DNA of 6,254 nt from Anaerolineales bacterium (GTDB lineage: Bacteria > Chloroflexota > Anaerolineae > Anaerolineales > Villigracilaceae), in contig JAICRQ010000216.1 in the NCBI GenBank assembly GCA_025966435.1, forward strand, positions 1 through 6,254, given 5' to 3'. How positions within the stretch are numbered: position 1 is the first letter of the stretch; every line of letters begins with the position of its first letter. Shown in pieces: positions 4,036 to 6,254 of this stretch. The translations under genes and the position numbers were made by a program. The notes below the pieces were generated by a model that was not told the DNA's origin, ran no database searches, and saw only the letters and a program-made list of their open reading frames with translations.

Positions 4036-6254
4036 ATGATGGGGACCTTTGAGTATTCTTACGAAGTGGCTACGTTCAACTTAAACATCCTCCCTATTCA
4101 TAGAAATAACGGACAGGAACTGGCAGAAATGCCCGGCTTGCTGGCCCTCATTCCGCCACGCAAGACCGCGCGTGGGCGCGAACGCGATCATTTCATCGCC
4201 TATCTCATGCTCTCGGGGAAGGCATCTCTGCCTTCTGCCGAGCTGATGCAGCTGACCAACGACGCCGCAGCCTCCTTTTACCAGACCCATGGACCTCTGA
4301 CGTCTGCCATGCGCAAGGCAGCCGATCAGATCAACACCAAACTGCTTGAGCGCAACCGGTCGGCGTCGAGCCAGGGAGAATATGCCCTGGGGTTGCTTGT
4401 CCTTGCGGTAATCCGGGAGAACCAATGCACGTTATTGCTCAGCGGACCCACGCACGCGGTCTGGGTCAGCGATGGGCAATCGCGTCACATTCATGAGCCG
4501 GCGCTTTCCGGCAAGGGATTGGGAGCAAGCCAGAGCCTGACAGCGTACCTTTCACAGATCGAGCTGCACCCACAGGACTTGCTAGTGTTATGCGGGACCT
4601 TTCCAAGAGACTGGGAAGCCGACCTCCTGAACGAGCGTCCGCCTGCCTCTCTTGAAGCCAGTTACCGCAAGCTGACATTTACCAAAGGCGACCTTAACGC
4701 GATCTTGATCCAGGCACAAAGCGGACATGGAGTGATCACCGTCTTACGGCCTCAGATCAGTGCAGCGCGAAGTATCGCGGCCCAGCCAGATCCCTCTGTG
4801 GAGGAAACTGTCCCGTCGCAGGCCACGGTATTCGAGAATCCTGAAGAGCAGAAAGACTCACCTATTGCGTCCTCTCCAAATGGAGACAGCGTTCCCCATT
4901 CCCAGGAAGTGATTAGCGAAGAAAAGCTGGATGCGCTCGCGGATTTTGCCGCGCACATGGTTCAGCCTTCGGCGTACGCCATTCCTCCGCAGCCCGAGAG
5001 CAGGATACCCCTGCCACACGACGAGATACCATCTGCGACTTCCGGAGGGCGCGCATTTCCATCGTCCATTCCGCGTGCGAAGCCGGTGGAGCAGCCCGCA
5101 GTCGTGGAAGAGATAACAGCGGAAGACCCGGAAACGGCTTCACCTGTTGAGCCCCCTCCACCGCCCGGCAGAGCGCGCAGACGGAGACTTCGTTCGGCAG
5201 CTTCTGCCGAAGCGACACGTCAGGTAGCAAAAGCCATGGTCGGAGGAATCCAGACGGGACGCCGCGTGAACGATCGCATCGCTGGATTCCTGCAAACCTT
5301 TCTGCCGCGTCTCCTCCCCGGCTCGGATGCGAACCAGCCATTCTCCCTTCCGACCTACGCTCTGATCTTTATCGCCGTCGTGATCCCGGTGACGGTGGTC
5401 ACAGTGGCGAGCATTGTCTATTTACGCTTCGGGCAGAGCATTCAATATGACGAGCTGTACGCCCAGGCCCTTAACGCGCAGTCACAGGCTGCCAGCGAGG
5501 CGGATCCGATCCGACAGAGGGATGGCTGGCAGCGTGTGTTGACCCACTTGAATGATGCTGACGAATATCGTGAAACGGAGGAGTCGAGACAACTGCGCAG
5601 GGAGGCGCAATTCCAGTTGGATCTCCTGATGGGAGTCGTGCGCCTTGAATTCATCCCGGGCTTTCCCAACGGTCTGGGAGATATGACACAGATCAGCGGT
5701 ATGGCCGCCAGTGAAAGCGACCTGTATATGCTCGACGGGGCAGACGGCAAGATCCTTCATGCCGGCTTTACCGGTCAGAACCTGGCGCTGGATACTTCCT
5801 TCGAATGCCAGCCCGGCTCCTATGGGGGCTACCAGGTGGGACCAATCATCGATCTTCTAGCCCTTCCAAGGGTCAATGCACTTAATGCAACTGTGGTGGG
5901 TATCGATGCCACCGGTACTCTTCTATATTGCGCACCCGATCAAGTTCCCCAAGCCATTCCACTCCCGGCTCTGCCCAATACGAACTGGGGTCAAATCGCC
6001 TCCTTTGCCCTCGATAGCGGTAACTTATACGTGCTCGACGGACAGGGGCGCGCGGTCTGGGTTTTTGTTGGCAAGGATAGTGCCTTTGTTGACACTCCCT
6101 ATTATTTTTTCGGCAATGAAATCCCCGCTACGATCGACAGCGCCATGGATCTGGCAGTCGTCGGCGATGACCTGTATATGCTGCATACCGATGGGCATCT
6201 CTCGACCTGCACGTTCAGCCGCATCTCCGGCGCACCCACACGTTGTCAGGACCC
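4036..6254 (+). CDS. Large single-pass membrane protein: degenerate PP2C-like domain, linker, helical stalk, beta-propeller (3' truncated)
   Basis: The frame starts at the ATGATG of 4036-4041, after an in-frame TGA at 4018, and stays open to the window end (739 complete codons). Residues about 8-230 resemble a PP2C-type phosphatase fold: YALGLLVLAVI (116-126), LLLSGPTHAVWVSDG (133-147) and QDLLVLCGTFP (180-190) sit where PP2C proteins have the GT-strand, GDSR and 'LLCSDGL' motifs, but the metal-binding aspartates are replaced, so catalysis is unlikely. A Pro/Glu/Ser-rich, probably disordered linker follows (about 240-372), then PPPPP and a basic RARRRRLR (373-386). A membrane helix spans about 440-463. 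By the basic flank the N-terminal domain is cytoplasmic and the rest outside. Residues about 466-535 form a charged helical stalk (ADPIRQRDGWQRVLTHL). From about 547 on, repeated strands such as SDLYMLDG, GNLYVLDG and DDLYMLHT, spaced 50-100 residues apart, indicate a beta-propeller that continues past the window. No Shine-Dalgarno sequence is visible. Function unknown; a transmembrane sensor or scaffold is an inference. Confidence 0.85.
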   Translation, partial: MMGTFEYSYEVATFNLNILPIHRNNGQELAEMPGLLALIPPRKTARGRERDHFIAYLMLSGKASLPSAELMQLTNDAAASFYQTHGPLTSAMRKAADQINTKLLERNRSASSQGEYALGLLVLAVIRENQCTLLLSGPTHAVWVSDGQSRHIHEPALSGKGLGASQSLTAYLSQIELHPQDLLVLCGTFPRDWEADLLNERPPASLEASYRKLTFTKGDLNAILIQAQSGHGVITVLRPQISAARSIAAQPDPSVEETVPSQATVFENPEEQKDSPIASSPNGDSVPHSQEVISEEKLDALADFAAHMVQPSAYAIPPQPESRIPLPHDEIPSATSGGRAFPSSIPRAKPVEQPAVVEEITAEDPETASPVEPPPPPGRARRRRLRSAASAEATRQVAKAMVGGIQTGRRVNDRIAGFLQTFLPRLLPGSDANQPFSLPTYALIFIAVVIPVTVVTVASIVYLRFGQSIQYDELYAQALNAQSQAASEADPIRQRDGWQRVLTHLNDADEYRETEESRQLRREAQFQLDLLMGVVRLEFIPGFPNGLGDMTQISGMAASESDLYMLDGADGKILHAGFTGQNLALDTSFECQPGSYGGYQVGPIIDLLALPRVNALNATVVGIDATGTLLYCAPDQVPQAIPLPALPNTNWGQIASFALDSGNLYVLDGQGRAVWVFVGKDSAFVDTPYYFFGNEIPATIDSAMDLAVVGDDLYMLHTDGHLSTCTFSRISGAPTRCQD

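Noticed and set aside
4913..5341. 142-codon minus-strand open frame
   Set aside because: It is antisense to the linker region of the large membrane protein; its Arg/Ala/Ser-rich composition is that of a shadow frame.

Overview
The window looks like a bacterial chromosome segment with moderate GC. The two flanking genes, one ending and one starting at the window edges, have a style I associate with Chloroflexota of the class Anaerolineae: single-pass membrane proteins with long Pro/Ala/Glu-rich linkers, and an Anaerolineae-type helical stalk plus beta-propeller. This assignment comes from recalled protein style, not from a search. I see no mobile element, phage gene, CRISPR array, rRNA or tRNA.

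Layout, left to right. (1) Bases 1-755, plus strand: the 3' part of a gene whose start lies outside the window. It encodes one membrane helix, a small module, a proline-rich linker and a conserved-looking C-terminal module. (2) Bases 760-2674, minus strand: a tightly packed three-gene operon, read from high to low coordinates. It holds two paralogous short-chain CHR-family (chromate transporter-like) membrane proteins (2153-2674 and 1605-2156) and a two-domain universal stress protein (760-1605). The junctions are ATGA and TAATG overlaps, so translation is probably coupled. The operon converges on gene 1 with only 4 bp between the stop codons. (3) Bases 2675-2938: a spacer with a strong intrinsic terminator (10-bp perfect stem plus T-tract, minus strand) that separates the operon from the next gene. 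(4) Bases 2939-3949, minus strand: a CelD/BcsL-type GNAT acyltransferase of 336 aa. (5) Bases 3950-4035: an 86-bp divergent intergenic region with a short inverted repeat. (6) From 4036 to beyond the window end, plus strand: a large protein cut off at 739 codons, with a PP2C-phosphatase-like cytoplasmic domain that appears to lack its metal-binding residues, a disordered linker, one membrane helix, a helical stalk and an extracytoplasmic beta-propeller.

How the genes may work together: only the CHR/CHR/Usp operon has a clear physical link. It suggests an oxyanion-type transporter, probably a heteromeric pair, co-produced with a stress protein. The acyltransferase and the large membrane protein share a divergent promoter region, but nothing in the sequence ties their functions together. 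The two most interesting items are the degenerate PP2C-propeller membrane protein and the CHR pair, in which both paralogues share the same departures from the usual CHR signature motifs.
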